Part shown: positions 20,391-29,198 of the stretch, one piece after another
Layout of the letters: each line of letters begins with the position of its first letter
Numbering within the stretch: the first letter of the stretch is position 1
Source: an uncultured Christiangramia sp.
Lineage (GTDB): Bacteria; Bacteroidota; Bacteroidia; Flavobacteriales; Flavobacteriaceae
Assembly (NCBI RefSeq): GCF_913046405.1
Contig: NZ_CAJWRQ010000003.1
Location: 1-58,993, forward strand
Length of the DNA: 58,993 nt
Reading direction: 5' to 3'
The notes under the pieces: generated by a model
Seen by the model: the letters and a program-made list of their open reading frames with translations, nothing else
The model's database searches: none
Told to the model about the DNA's origin: nothing
Made by a program: the position numbers and the translations under genes

Positions 20391-20969
20391 ATGAAAAAAT
20401 TGATCATAGGTGGTTTAAGTGCAATGTTTTTCTTCGTTGCAAGCCCTATTAACGCACAGGATGACGATAAGGTAAACTACTCAAAGGAAGAACTTAAATT
20501 TTCCAAAGTAGATGCCAGTCCAATGGATCTTGCGCTCTACAGAGACCAAGATGATGCAGCAGTCGCGAGAGTTATTTATAGCCGACCACAAAAAAGAAAT
20601 CGTGAGATCTTCGGTAAACTGGTACCTTATGGTGAGGTATGGAGAACAGGAGCGAATGAAGCAACTGAAGTTACTTTATACAAAGACATGAAAGTTGCAG
20701 ATGCTACGGTAAAAGCTGGAAATTATACCTTATACACAATTCCAGGAGAAAAGGAATGGACTGTTATTCTTAACAGTAAAACCAACACATGGGGTTCTTA
20801 TGAATATACAGATAAGGAAGATCAGGTAAGAATCAATGTACCAGTAAGACAGGCTCCTAATACTATTGAATCTCTATCTATGGCTTTCCAGGAAGCTAAG
20901 AACGGTGCAGACCTTCTTATTGGATGGGACAACAGCTATGTAAAAGTTCCATTTAAAAATGCTAACTAA
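20391..20969 (+). CDS. DUF2911 domain exported protein
   Basis: A 192-aa secreted protein: signal peptide ending PINAQD, then a DUF2911 domain with the diagnostic VPYGEVWRTGANEATEV-like stretch (LVPYGEVWRTGANEAT), AGNYTLYTIPG and WTVILN. DUF2911 proteins are common and abundant in Bacteroidota; their function is not established. A TATCTTTA box (one mismatch to TAnnTTTG) lies about 28 bases upstream. Ends in a strong shared terminator. Confidence 0.9.
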   Translation: MKKLIIGGLSAMFFFVASPINAQDDDKVNYSKEELKFSKVDASPMDLALYRDQDDAAVARVIYSRPQKRNREIFGKLVPYGEVWRTGANEATEVTLYKDMKVADATVKAGNYTLYTIPGEKEWTVILNSKTNTWGSYEYTDKEDQVRINVPVRQAPNTIESLSMAFQEAKNGADLLIGWDNSYVKVPFKNAN

Positions 20970-20995
20970 TATGTAGTCCAGCAGCAGCTTATAAT

Positions 20996-21025
20996 TTAAA
21001 AAACGCCCTGTCGGGCGTTTTTTTT
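20996..21025. terminator. bidirectional terminator between DUF2911 gene and queE
   Basis: AAAAAACGCCC / GGGCGTTTTTT with a TGTC loop (20998-21022), symmetric A and T tracts. The TAA stop of queE (21024-21026) is formed inside the T-tract. Confidence 0.9.
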
Positions 21026-21656
21026 ATGGTATGTTCAAATATTTATGGGTTTGTAGCGATACTTTCCACTGCGGATTTTCCATTACATAATCAACGATCA
21101 TTGGGATCACTTTATCGCGGTTACTCCATTCAGGTTGTAAGTATAAAATACAGTCCTCACTTACTTTCGCCGCCTGCTCTTCAGCGAACTTCAGGTCATG
21201 TTTGTTAAAAACAATAACCTTTAACTCATTGGCCAAAGGATAGATCTCCTCGGTTGGCAATTTGATTTTCTTTGGAGAAAGACATATCCAGTCCCAGGTA
21301 CCCGTAAGTTTATAAGCTCCTGAAGTCTCAATATGAATATCACAACCTTGTTTCTTGAGACTTTGAGTCAGAGCTGTCATATCCCAGGTTAATGGTTCTC
21401 CTCCCGTGATCACAATAGTTTTACTGTGTCGGGTAGCATTCTCAACGATTTCCCCAACATGCGTAGGCGGGTGCGTACTGGCATCCCAGCTTTCCTTCAC
21501 ATCGCACCAGTGACAACCTACATCACAACCACCAATCCTTATAAAATATGCAGCCGTTCCTTTGTGGAATCCCTCACCCTGGATCGTATAAAATTCTTCC
21601 ATTAGCGGAAGCATTATTCCTTTATCAACCAGGCTCTTTGTCTCTTCTGAAATCAT
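21024..21656 (-). CDS. queE: 7-carboxy-7-deazaguanine synthase
   Basis: Radical SAM enzyme in queuosine precursor synthesis, converting carboxytetrahydropterin to 7-carboxy-7-deazaguanine. The 210-aa protein has the QueE start region LPLMEEFYTIQGEG, the cluster motif CDVGCHWC (Cys44, Cys48, Cys51; C-x3-C-x2-C), and VITGGEPL. I choose ATG 21656. A TTG nine bases upstream would lie inside the TATCTTTG promoter box (21663-21670), so it is unlikely. Only 6 bases separate that box from the ATG, implying a leaderless or near-leaderless mRNA. Confidence 0.93.
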   Translation of the reverse strand: MISEETKSLVDKGIMLPLMEEFYTIQGEGFHKGTAAYFIRIGGCDVGCHWCDVKESWDASTHPPTHVGEIVENATRHSKTIVITGGEPLTWDMTALTQSLKKQGCDIHIETSGAYKLTGTWDWICLSPKKIKLPTEEIYPLANELKVIVFNKHDLKFAEEQAAKVSEDCILYLQPEWSNRDKVIPMIVDYVMENPQWKVSLQTHKYLNIP

Positions 21657-21662
21657 AGCCGG

Positions 21663-21670
21663 CAAAGATA
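21663..21670 (-). promoter_or_regulatory. candidate -7 box abutting the queE start codon
   Basis: TATCTTTG on the minus strand, full TAnnTTTG match, ending 6 bases before the ATG at 21656. No TTG at 17-23 bases upstream. Confidence 0.5.
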
Positions 21671-21771
21671 ATCATTATACTTCAGGATAAATAACCTTTG
21701 TTTTTGAGTTTGCAAACGATTGGTTTAATTGTAAGTATGATAAAGTATATATTTAAGTCAAAAATTTTAAT

Positions 21772-23034
21772 ATGCGCCTGACGGTCTTCCTAGCAGTTTT
21801 ATTCATTCTCGGCCTGAGTTCATGTGCTACTAGCTTATCGCGGAAAACAACCAAGTTTGAGAAGATTCACCATGGATTTACCGGGATCGCACTTTTAGAT
21901 GCAGAGACTGGTAAAAATATCTATCAATATAATGCCCACAAATCTTTTACTCCAGCTTCCAACACCAAAATATTAAGCCTTTATTCCGCTATAAAATTCC
22001 TGGAGGACAGCATCATAACATTCAGGTACCGGAAGGCTAAAGATTCTTTGATCTTTTCAGCTACCGGTGATCCTGGACTACTGGATTCAGAAGTGTCTTC
22101 CAGTAAGTCATTGCAATTTCTACGGAATGCCAAGGATTCTATCTATTATCAAAAAGCTAACTGGAAGCAGAAAATGTATGGTGCCGGATGGAGCTGGGAC
22201 GATTTTGAATATGCCTTCTCCCCTCAAATATCCGCAATACCAGTTTATGGGAATAAAGCAAGTTTTACGATGGAGAATAAAGATCTTAAAGTTTCTCCGG
22301 AAATTTTTAGCAATTATACCCGAACTATTAATTCGGAAACACTGGAAAAACTTAAGGGAACGAATGAATTCAGGATTCCACAGAAACTTCAGAAGAACGA
22401 TACTCTAAGAATTCCTTTTGAAACTTCAGAAGAATTGAGCATCAGGATCATTGAGGAAGAAATTGGTCGAACTATTAAAATCATCCCGCCAGGACCAAAA
22501 GCCAGTCATAATATAAAATCTGTGGCTTCCGATAGTATTTACAAGCAAATGATGCATACCAGCGATAATCTCATTGCAGAACAATTACTTATCATGATTT
22601 CAGAAAAAATGACGGATACCATGAGCACTAAAATCTCTATAGATCACGCTAAAAATAGTATATTTAAAGGATTGCCTGATGAATTCCAATGGGCAGATGG
22701 CTCTGGCTTATCAAGGTACAACATGAATACTCCTGCTAATCTGGCAATCATTCTGAAAGTTTTATTAGACGAAAAAGGTAAGGCCTGGGTTTCAACCATT
22801 TTCCCTACGGCTGGGAAGCATGGAACACTTGCAAACTTACTAACGGACGAAGAAGCATTCGTATTTGCAAAATCAGGAAGTTTAAAAAATAACTATAGTC
22901 TTAGCGGATACCTTAAAACGAATAGCGACCGACTTTTAATTTTCAGTATTATGAATTCGAATCATATGAGTTCTGCAAAAGAGATCAAAGCTGAAGTTTC
23001 AAAGCTTCTTATTCACATTAGAAACAACTATTGA
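21772..23034 (+). CDS. D-alanyl-D-alanine carboxypeptidase/endopeptidase, PBP4-like lipoprotein
   Basis: Peptidase family S13 enzyme that trims peptidoglycan stem peptides. The 420-aa protein is a predicted lipoprotein (LSSC, Cys18). Active-site motifs are intact: SNTK (Ser63, Lys66), SDN (264-266) and KSG (367-369) followed by SGYLK. It is shorter than E. coli PBP4 (about 477 aa), so accessory domains are reduced. Followed 49 bases later by an LD-carboxypeptidase gene, suggesting paired wall-remodelling functions. Confidence 0.9.
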   Translation: MRLTVFLAVLFILGLSSCATSLSRKTTKFEKIHHGFTGIALLDAETGKNIYQYNAHKSFTPASNTKILSLYSAIKFLEDSIITFRYRKAKDSLIFSATGDPGLLDSEVSSSKSLQFLRNAKDSIYYQKANWKQKMYGAGWSWDDFEYAFSPQISAIPVYGNKASFTMENKDLKVSPEIFSNYTRTINSETLEKLKGTNEFRIPQKLQKNDTLRIPFETSEELSIRIIEEEIGRTIKIIPPGPKASHNIKSVASDSIYKQMMHTSDNLIAEQLLIMISEKMTDTMSTKISIDHAKNSIFKGLPDEFQWADGSGLSRYNMNTPANLAIILKVLLDEKGKAWVSTIFPTAGKHGTLANLLTDEEAFVFAKSGSLKNNYSLSGYLKTNSDRLLIFSIMNSNHMSSAKEIKAEVSKLLIHIRNNY

Positions 23035-23083
23035 ATTTTAGAAGTTCCAAATATTCCCTATTTTCGAGACAGTATACATACCT

Positions 23084-24136
23084 ATGAAAAGACGCAATTT
23101 TGTTTACGGCCTGGGACTTGCCGGTTTAAGTATTCCCCTACAATCATTTTCAGCAACAGCAGAGCGGCAAATTTCAACTAATAAGAAACTTCTACCGAAA
23201 AGACTTTCTAAAGGAGATACTATTGGAATAACAAGTCCTGCAGGAGCAATTTTTGACAGCGAACCTTTTGAAATCGCCAAGGAAAACCTGGAAGCGATGG
23301 GTTTAAAAGTGAGTTTTGGAGAATTTGTGAAAAACCGATACGGCCACCTGGCAGGAACCGATGAAGAACGTGCTTCAGAATTGAATCAAATGTTTGGTGA
23401 CCCTGAAATAGATGCGATCATTTCACTTCGTGGAGGTTCGGGGGCTGCAAGAATTATAGACAAACTTGATTACGAGCTCGTTCGTAAGAATCCGAAGATT
23501 TTCATAGGCTACAGTGATATTACAGCATTGCATCTTGCGATGTACGAAAAAACTGGTTTAGTGACCTTTCATGGACCTATGGCAAGCTCTTCATGGAATA
23601 CTTTTAATTACGATATTTTTCACCGGCTGTTATTCGAAGGAGATATGATCGAATATTCAAATCCAGAAAATTTGAACTTTCTGGAAGTCCAAACCGGCAA
23701 TAGAATAAGAACTATCAATACTGGTAACGCCAAAGGGGAATTACTGGGTGGAAACCTATCTGTACTTACCTCAATTATGGGAACACCATATTTCCCTACG
23801 GACTGGTCGAATAAGATCCTGTATCTTGAAGATATTGGAGAAAAAATCTATGCCGTAGACAGGATGATGTCCCAACTAAAACTTGGTGGTATACTGGATA
23901 AAATCTCAGGATTTGTCTTTGGAAAGTGTACAGGCTGTGATCCCGGCGGAAGTGGCTACGGTTCACTTACTATGGAGGAAGTTATAGACCATTATATAAA
24001 ACCTTTAAATATCCCGGCATTCTCAGGTGCAATGATTGGTCATATAGATGACAATAGCACCATCCCTAACGGAATTGAAGCTGAAATAGATAGCAAAACC
24101 GGAACTATTAAATTATTAAAACCTGCAGTTAAATGA
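23084..24136 (+). CDS. LD-carboxypeptidase (peptidase S66) with export signal
   Basis: Removes the terminal D-Ala from tetrapeptides of peptidoglycan (LD-carboxypeptidase A family). The 350-aa protein has GDTIGITSPAG at the N-terminal domain, the nucleophile in IGYSDITAL (Ser144), FHGPM, and LEDIGEKIYAVDRM. Unlike E. coli LdcA it starts with MKRRNFVYGLGLAGLSIPLQSFSA, a twin-arginine (Tat)-like or Sec signal, so it should act outside the cytoplasm. Its TGA overlaps the next ATG (ATGA). Confidence 0.9.
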   Translation: MKRRNFVYGLGLAGLSIPLQSFSATAERQISTNKKLLPKRLSKGDTIGITSPAGAIFDSEPFEIAKENLEAMGLKVSFGEFVKNRYGHLAGTDEERASELNQMFGDPEIDAIISLRGGSGAARIIDKLDYELVRKNPKIFIGYSDITALHLAMYEKTGLVTFHGPMASSSWNTFNYDIFHRLLFEGDMIEYSNPENLNFLEVQTGNRIRTINTGNAKGELLGGNLSVLTSIMGTPYFPTDWSNKILYLEDIGEKIYAVDRMMSQLKLGGILDKISGFVFGKCTGCDPGGSGYGSLTMEEVIDHYIKPLNIPAFSGAMIGHIDDNSTIPNGIEAEIDSKTGTIKLLKPAVK

Positions 24137-25656
24137 CCACATCAGAAAAGTTTGTAGATCACATATCTTCGGAATATAGTACAAAGGGTGATTATATTTA
24201 TCTGGGCGCAGGAATGCTCGACGAACAAGTTTTTGCAAATGCTCCAGTAAAGATTCCGTTAAAAACGATGAATCGCCACGGATTAATCGCAGGAGCTACA
24301 GGAACCGGAAAATCAAAGACCCTGCAGATCCTTGCAGAAAACCTATCTCAGAAAGGAGTGCCGGTTTTACTGATGGACGTAAAGGGAGATCTTAGTGGAA
24401 TCGCGAAAGCTTCAGAAGGTGCCACTTTTATAGATGAGCGTCATGAAAAACTGGGGTTTCCATTCTCTCCAGATGCTGCACCAGTAGAAATGCTAAGCCT
24501 TTCAGAACAGGATGGAGTAAGACTCAGAGCAACAGTCAGTGAATTTGGTCCAGTGCTCTTATCAAGAATACTTGATCTAAATGATACCCAATCCGGGATC
24601 ATGGCGATCATATTCAAATATTGTGATGACAACCAATTGCCACTTCTGGACCTTAAGGATCTTAAAAAGATGCTTCAGTATACCACAGAGGAAGGCAAGG
24701 AGGAGATCAGCAAGGAATATGGTAGAATTTCAAGCGCATCCACAGGTGCTATTCTGCGGAAGATCATTGCGCTGGAACAACAAGGCGCAGATCTGTTCTT
24801 TGGTGAAAAGTCTTTTGAGGTAAACGATCTCCTGAGAAAAACATCAGACGGAAAAGGATATGTAAACATTTTGAGGCTTACCGATATTCAGGACAGGCCA
24901 AAATTATTCTCCACCTTCATGCTTTCACTTCTTGCTGAAATTTATTCAACCTTTCCAGAGAAAGGTGATATGGATAAACCGGAACTTGTTTTATTCATAG
25001 ATGAGGCACATCTTATTTTTGATGAAGCTTCAGATGCATTGCTAGATCAAATTGAAAGTATTGTAAAACTGATACGTTCCAAGGGTGTTGGATTGTACTT
25101 TGTCACTCAGAATCCGGCCGATGTTCCTGAAGAAGTTCTGGGACAGCTGGGACTTAAAATTCAGCATGCATTAAGGGCTTTTACAGCTAAAGACCGTAAG
25201 GCCATTAAACTTGCTGCTGAAAATTACCCGATTTCAGAATTTTACGATACCAAAAATATGCTTACCTCGTTAGGTATTGGAGAGGCTATGGTTTCAGCAT
25301 TAGACGAAAAAGGAAGACCTTCTCCCCTGGTAGCGACTATGTTGCGCGCGCCAATGAGTAGAATGGACATATTAAGTGATTCAGAATTAAGACAAATCAA
25401 CAAAAATTCTGAACTTGCCCGTAAATATAATGAGGAAATTGACCGCGAAAGTGCTTACGAGATCCTGAATAAAAAGATCGAAGAAGCAGATCGTGAAGAA
25501 GCAAAACAACAGGCTAAAGATCAGCGAGAAAAAGTAACAAAAACCAGTAGCCGTCGTAAAAGCGGACGTTCCCGTGAAGGAGCGATCATCAAAGTGCTAA
25601 CGAGTGCAACTTTTATACGCGGCGTAATGGGAATATTGAATAAATTTTTAAAATAA
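24133..25656 (+). CDS. HerA-like ATPase, DUF853 family (YjgR-like)
   Basis: A 507-aa cytoplasmic P-loop ATPase. Walker A is GATGTGKS (residues 54-61), followed by LLMDVKGDLSG; Walker B is ELVLFIDEAHLIF; sensor-like VTQNPADVPEEVL follows. These define the DUF853 family (E. coli YjgR), related to HerA/FtsK helicases, of unproven function. The C-terminal tail after ~residue 430 is a charged helix ending in a basic SSRRKSGRSREG segment, which could bind nucleic acid. Translationally coupled to the LD-carboxypeptidase gene by a 4-base overlap. Confidence 0.88.
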   Translation: MTTSEKFVDHISSEYSTKGDYIYLGAGMLDEQVFANAPVKIPLKTMNRHGLIAGATGTGKSKTLQILAENLSQKGVPVLLMDVKGDLSGIAKASEGATFIDERHEKLGFPFSPDAAPVEMLSLSEQDGVRLRATVSEFGPVLLSRILDLNDTQSGIMAIIFKYCDDNQLPLLDLKDLKKMLQYTTEEGKEEISKEYGRISSASTGAILRKIIALEQQGADLFFGEKSFEVNDLLRKTSDGKGYVNILRLTDIQDRPKLFSTFMLSLLAEIYSTFPEKGDMDKPELVLFIDEAHLIFDEASDALLDQIESIVKLIRSKGVGLYFVTQNPADVPEEVLGQLGLKIQHALRAFTAKDRKAIKLAAENYPISEFYDTKNMLTSLGIGEAMVSALDEKGRPSPLVATMLRAPMSRMDILSDSELRQINKNSELARKYNEEIDRESAYEILNKKIEEADREEAKQQAKDQREKVTKTSSRRKSGRSREGAIIKVLTSATFIRGVMGILNKFLK

Positions 25657-25671
25657 AGGAAACCGAAATCT

Positions 25672-26229
25672 ATGTATAAAAAAGCTCTAATCTTTCTAGG
25701 CCTTTGCGCCGCGATGGTATCATGCACGAGTGATGAAGAAAACCCATTTCTAATAACTCCAACGCAAGTGGGACCTTTGAAAAAGGAGGTTAAGATCAAC
25801 CAGTTAGATAGCATTTTCCAAAATGATAGTATTGTAAGACAAACAAGCGGTCCTGATGACTTTCGTTCTACAGATGAGATCAAGATCTTTGGTGAAGATG
25901 GTGCAGCTATAATGAGCCTGGAACCCTTGCAGGAATTCGACTCTACCAGTACCATTGGATATATTCGCATACTTGATTCCCGATACGAAACTAAGAACGG
26001 ACTAAGTGTAAATAGTACCTTCAAGGATATCATGGAGAATTATACGATCTCAAGGATCGAGAATACGATAAATTCTGCCGTGGTATTTCTGGATGAGATC
26101 AATGCTTACATTACAATAGACAAATCACAGTTACCGTCTAATCTTCGTTATGATACGGATAGTAAGATCATGGCTTCACAAATCCCGGATGATGCAAAGA
26201 TCAAATACTTTATGATCTACTGGAACTAG
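25672..26229 (+). CDS. lipoprotein of unknown function, likely surface-exposed
   Basis: I do not recognise a family. The 185-aa protein has a lipobox ending MVSC (Cys18) followed by TSDEEN. A Ser-Asp-Glu-Glu stretch right after the lipidated Cys resembles the lipoprotein export signal that sends Bacteroidota lipoproteins to the cell surface (SDDFE-type in Flavobacterium), so surface display is inferred. The rest is a mixed alpha/beta sequence without Cys. It ends one base before the pyrophosphatase ATG, so the two are almost surely co-translated. Confidence 0.8.
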   Translation: MYKKALIFLGLCAAMVSCTSDEENPFLITPTQVGPLKKEVKINQLDSIFQNDSIVRQTSGPDDFRSTDEIKIFGEDGAAIMSLEPLQEFDSTSTIGYIRILDSRYETKNGLSVNSTFKDIMENYTISRIENTINSAVVFLDEINAYITIDKSQLPSNLRYDTDSKIMASQIPDDAKIKYFMIYWN

Positions 26230-26230
26230 A

Positions 26231-26827
26231 ATGAGAAGGTACCTGGCTATTCTTATTGTAATACTGTTTGCATCCTGCAAATCCAGACAGGACCTGCTGG
26301 CTACCAGTTTACTTTCGAAAAAAGGCAATTACCAGGCAGTGATCGAAATACCAGCAGGTACAAATGCTAAAGTAGAATACGATAAGGACTTAAGACTTTT
26401 TAGTACTTCCCTTCGTAATGGTAAGGAAAGGATTATTGATTTCCTGGCTTATCCTGCGAACTATGGGTTTATACCTTCCACTTATTCAGATCCCGCGAAT
26501 GGAGGTGATGGTGATGCGCTGGACATTATGATTCTTAGCAGCACACTGCAATCTGGAGATATCGTGGAATTCATTCCAATTGGTATGATCAAAATGATAG
26601 ATGCGGGCGAAGAAGACTTTAAAATTATTGCCATCCCAGCCAGAAGGGAATTAAGAACAATACAGGCTGAAAATTATCAGCAACTATCCAAAAATTACCC
26701 CGGAGCACAAAATATTCTGGAGACCTGGTTTTCAAATTATGATCTGGAAGACAATACGACAATCGAAGGTTGGGGTGATGAGAAGGAAGCAATTAAAGAA
26801 ATTGAAAGGCTTCGGTTAAAATTGTAA
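26231..26827 (+). CDS. ppa: family I inorganic pyrophosphatase with lipoprotein signal
   Basis: Hydrolyses pyrophosphate to phosphate. The 198-aa protein shows the family I site: EIPAGTNAKVEYDK, AYPANYGFIP, the metal-binding GDGDALD (Asp93, Asp95, Asp98), KMIDAGEEDFK and a late Tyr (WFSNYDL), so it looks catalytically competent. The unusual part is the N-terminus: MRRYLAILIVILFASCK, a lipobox with Cys16. The enzyme should therefore be anchored outside the cytoplasm, unlike standard cytoplasmic PPase. Pairs with the lipoprotein gene directly upstream. Confidence 0.9.
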   Translation: MRRYLAILIVILFASCKSRQDLLATSLLSKKGNYQAVIEIPAGTNAKVEYDKDLRLFSTSLRNGKERIIDFLAYPANYGFIPSTYSDPANGGDGDALDIMILSSTLQSGDIVEFIPIGMIKMIDAGEEDFKIIAIPARRELRTIQAENYQQLSKNYPGAQNILETWFSNYDLEDNTTIEGWGDEKEAIKEIERLRLKL

Positions 26828-26900
26828 AGTTTGTTAATATTGATTTCTGAATAAATTAAATAGATACTTTTAATTCTGATAACCAATATTTTAATGTCTT

Positions 26901-27098
26901 ATGATTAAAGTTTTAGCAATGATTATGACCGTTGGTGGTGCGATCGCACTGGTAATGGGAGTTCTAGGAATCTTTGGAAGTATAGCACTTATGTTAAGCC
27001 CCTGGGCACTTACCATCCTGGGATTTGTATTCTTCGTAGCAGGAATTTCCATGCTTAAATATCGAAGAGATACAGATGAAGTTCCCGCACGAAAGTAA
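26901..27098 (+). CDS. small two-helix membrane protein
   Basis: A 65-aa protein with two hydrophobic helices (about residues 4-28 and 31-52, Gly/Ala/Leu-rich) and a charged tail KYRRDTDEVPARK. No recognised family. It lies 73 bases after the pyrophosphatase gene and is closed by a strong terminator, so it is probably a real small gene at the end of this forward run. Confidence 0.65.
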   Translation: MIKVLAMIMTVGGAIALVMGVLGIFGSIALMLSPWALTILGFVFFVAGISMLKYRRDTDEVPARK

Positions 27099-27120
27099 TA
27101 AGTTCGCAAAATCTGAACAT

Positions 27121-27150
27121 AAAAAAAGCTGCCCAAGGGCAGCTTTTTTG
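27121..27150. terminator. bidirectional terminator between small membrane protein gene and ftsZ
   Basis: AAAAAAGCTGCCC / GGGCAGCTTTTTT with a two-base loop. Symmetric A and T tracts serve both strands and close the dcw cluster after ftsZ. Confidence 0.9.
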
Positions 27151-27167
27151 TTTCACTATGGTGACTT

Positions 27168-29198
27168 TTAGTCCACATTATCATGCAAGAAAGAATTGTT
27201 CTTTCTAAAATGCAATTCGTTATTGTCATCCTGCTCGATGCTGGTTCTGGAAAGTTTGCTTTCGCCAGGCTTCGAATTATTTAATTCGATTCCAGCTCTT
27301 TTATAAGCCGGCTGCTTTTCGATCTCATCGATCTGTGCTGAACCAGTTCTAAACTTATAATTGAACTCCTTCATCTTCGCTTTACGCTCTGCAGTGCGTT
27401 GACGCACAACTTCAGATGAAATTGGATTATCAAATGGATCATGCTCATCATTGTCATTCTCCCTTGAAGGTGCTGGCGCTACGGTCTTTTTCTCAAAAGC
27501 TACTGTTTCATCCCTTTCTTCTTCCTTTTCCGGAGCCTTAGAACTTTCAAGTTGTTGTTCCATTTCCATATAATCATCAAGACTATATCGCTTTACTCCC
27601 GTGGCAGAATTTTCGGTTACAGGGACGATCTCAACATGTTCGTTCACTCGAATATTTCTTGCAGACTGTTCCTCTTCTTCATTTAAAGAATGACGCTTTA
27701 CCTCTTCTTTCTTTTCTGAAGCCTGTTTTTTCTCTTCCTTCTGATTCATTGGAATATCGAAAGTAAACATGAATTGTTCTTCACTTTCAGATTTACCTTC
27801 TTCAGATTCCTTAAAATTTTCGGTATCCAATGTTTCTGAAGTATCATTAATAATAAACTCTTCAGGATTTACTTCCTCATAGATAACATCAAGCTTTCGT
27901 GCGAAATCTGGTGTTTTGTAAATATCTTCTACCTTCTTCTGAATTTTACCAACCTCGTCTACTTCCTCTACATTCTCATCAAGCGTGTGAACGATCTTTT
28001 CTTCCTTTTTAGGTGCTTCAAATTCTATCTGGGCATCTTCAATATCATCGTTTCTATCCTGAGATACTTCAGAGACGGAACCAGTTCTTTTAGCGATCAA
28101 TTCCTGCTCGGCTCTTTGCTCGTCTTCCAGGGTATGAATGATCTTTTTACTTTCCGTATTAGTAATCTCATTTTGCTGTTCTACATCGAAACCAGTAGCG
28201 ATAATAGTTACAGCAATAGAGTCTTCTAAAGACTCGTCCTCACCAACACCCATAATGATGTTTGCACTATGTCCAGCTTCAAGCTGAATATGGTCATTGA
28301 TCTCTCCAATTTCATCGATAGTGATCTCCTCGTTACCAGATACAATAAGCAGTAAAACATTTTTGGCTCCGGTGATCTTATTATCGTTCAATAATGGCGA
28401 ATCAAGTGCTTTCATGATCGCATCTGTAGCTCTACTGGCACCTGAAGCCTGGGCAGAACCCATGATCGCAGTTCCAGAATTACTCAATACAGTCTTCGCA
28501 TCGCGAAGGTCAATATTCTGAGTATAATGGTGCGTTATAACTTCTGCAATTCCTCTGGATGCAGTTGCCAACACTTCATCAGCTTTCGAGAATCCGGCTT
28601 TAAAACCAAGATTTCCATAAACCTCACGAAGTTTGTTATTATTGATCACAATGAGTGAATCTACATGCTTACGCAGTCTTTCAACTCCTAATTGTGCCTG
28701 TTCGTTTCTGTTTCTTCCTTCGAACTGAAATGGAATGGTCACGATACCAACCGTTAAAATATCCAGTTCTTTTGCCTGTTTTGCAATTATTGGAGCAGCA
28801 CCAGTCCCGGTACCACCACCCATACCTGCAGTGATAAAAATCATCTTGGTATTGGTATCCAACATTTGCTTGATTTCCTCAAAGCTCTCTACTGCCGCTT
28901 TCTCACCGATCTCAGGGTTCGCACCTGCTCCAAGTCCTTCAGTTAAAGTTACTCCTAACTGAATCTTGTTTGGAACCGAACTGTTCTCCAAAGCCTGGGA
29001 GTCGGTATTACAAACAACAAAATCAACCCCTTTTATTCCTGCCTGGAACATATGGTTAATGGCGTTGCTTCCTCCACCTCCAACTCCAATCACTTTGATG
29101 ACGTTCGATTGGTTTTTTGGTAAATCGAATGAGATGTCTCCAAATTCTGTACTGCTCATAAACTCTGTTTTACTGGTTGTATCTATTTTATTCTGCAT
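27168..29198 (-). CDS. ftsZ: cell division GTPase FtsZ, long charged C-terminal linker
   Basis: Tubulin-like GTPase forming the division ring. The GTPase domain (to about residue 340) has GVGGGGSNAINHM, the tubulin signature GGGTGTGAAP, and the T7 loop region DIRDAK-like NIDLRDAKTVL. It is followed by a roughly 320-residue linker rich in Glu, Lys and Ser, far longer than the ~50 residues of E. coli. The protein ends NNSFLHDNVD, which aligns with the conserved C-terminal peptide (E. coli AFLRKQAD). ATG 29198 overlaps ftsA by 11 bases; an internal ATG at 29159 (MSSTEFGDISFDL) fits homologues better. Confidence 0.97.
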   Translation of the reverse strand: MQNKIDTTSKTEFMSSTEFGDISFDLPKNQSNVIKVIGVGGGGSNAINHMFQAGIKGVDFVVCNTDSQALENSSVPNKIQLGVTLTEGLGAGANPEIGEKAAVESFEEIKQMLDTNTKMIFITAGMGGGTGTGAAPIIAKQAKELDILTVGIVTIPFQFEGRNRNEQAQLGVERLRKHVDSLIVINNNKLREVYGNLGFKAGFSKADEVLATASRGIAEVITHHYTQNIDLRDAKTVLSNSGTAIMGSAQASGASRATDAIMKALDSPLLNDNKITGAKNVLLLIVSGNEEITIDEIGEINDHIQLEAGHSANIIMGVGEDESLEDSIAVTIIATGFDVEQQNEITNTESKKIIHTLEDEQRAEQELIAKRTGSVSEVSQDRNDDIEDAQIEFEAPKKEEKIVHTLDENVEEVDEVGKIQKKVEDIYKTPDFARKLDVIYEEVNPEEFIINDTSETLDTENFKESEEGKSESEEQFMFTFDIPMNQKEEKKQASEKKEEVKRHSLNEEEEQSARNIRVNEHVEIVPVTENSATGVKRYSLDDYMEMEQQLESSKAPEKEEERDETVAFEKKTVAPAPSRENDNDEHDPFDNPISSEVVRQRTAERKAKMKEFNYKFRTGSAQIDEIEKQPAYKRAGIELNNSKPGESKLSRTSIEQDDNNELHFRKNNSFLHDNVD

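Noticed and set aside
25521-26033. 170-aa open frame on the minus strand
   Set aside because: Antisense across the junction of the DUF853 gene and the lipoprotein gene, both of which have clear protein signatures.
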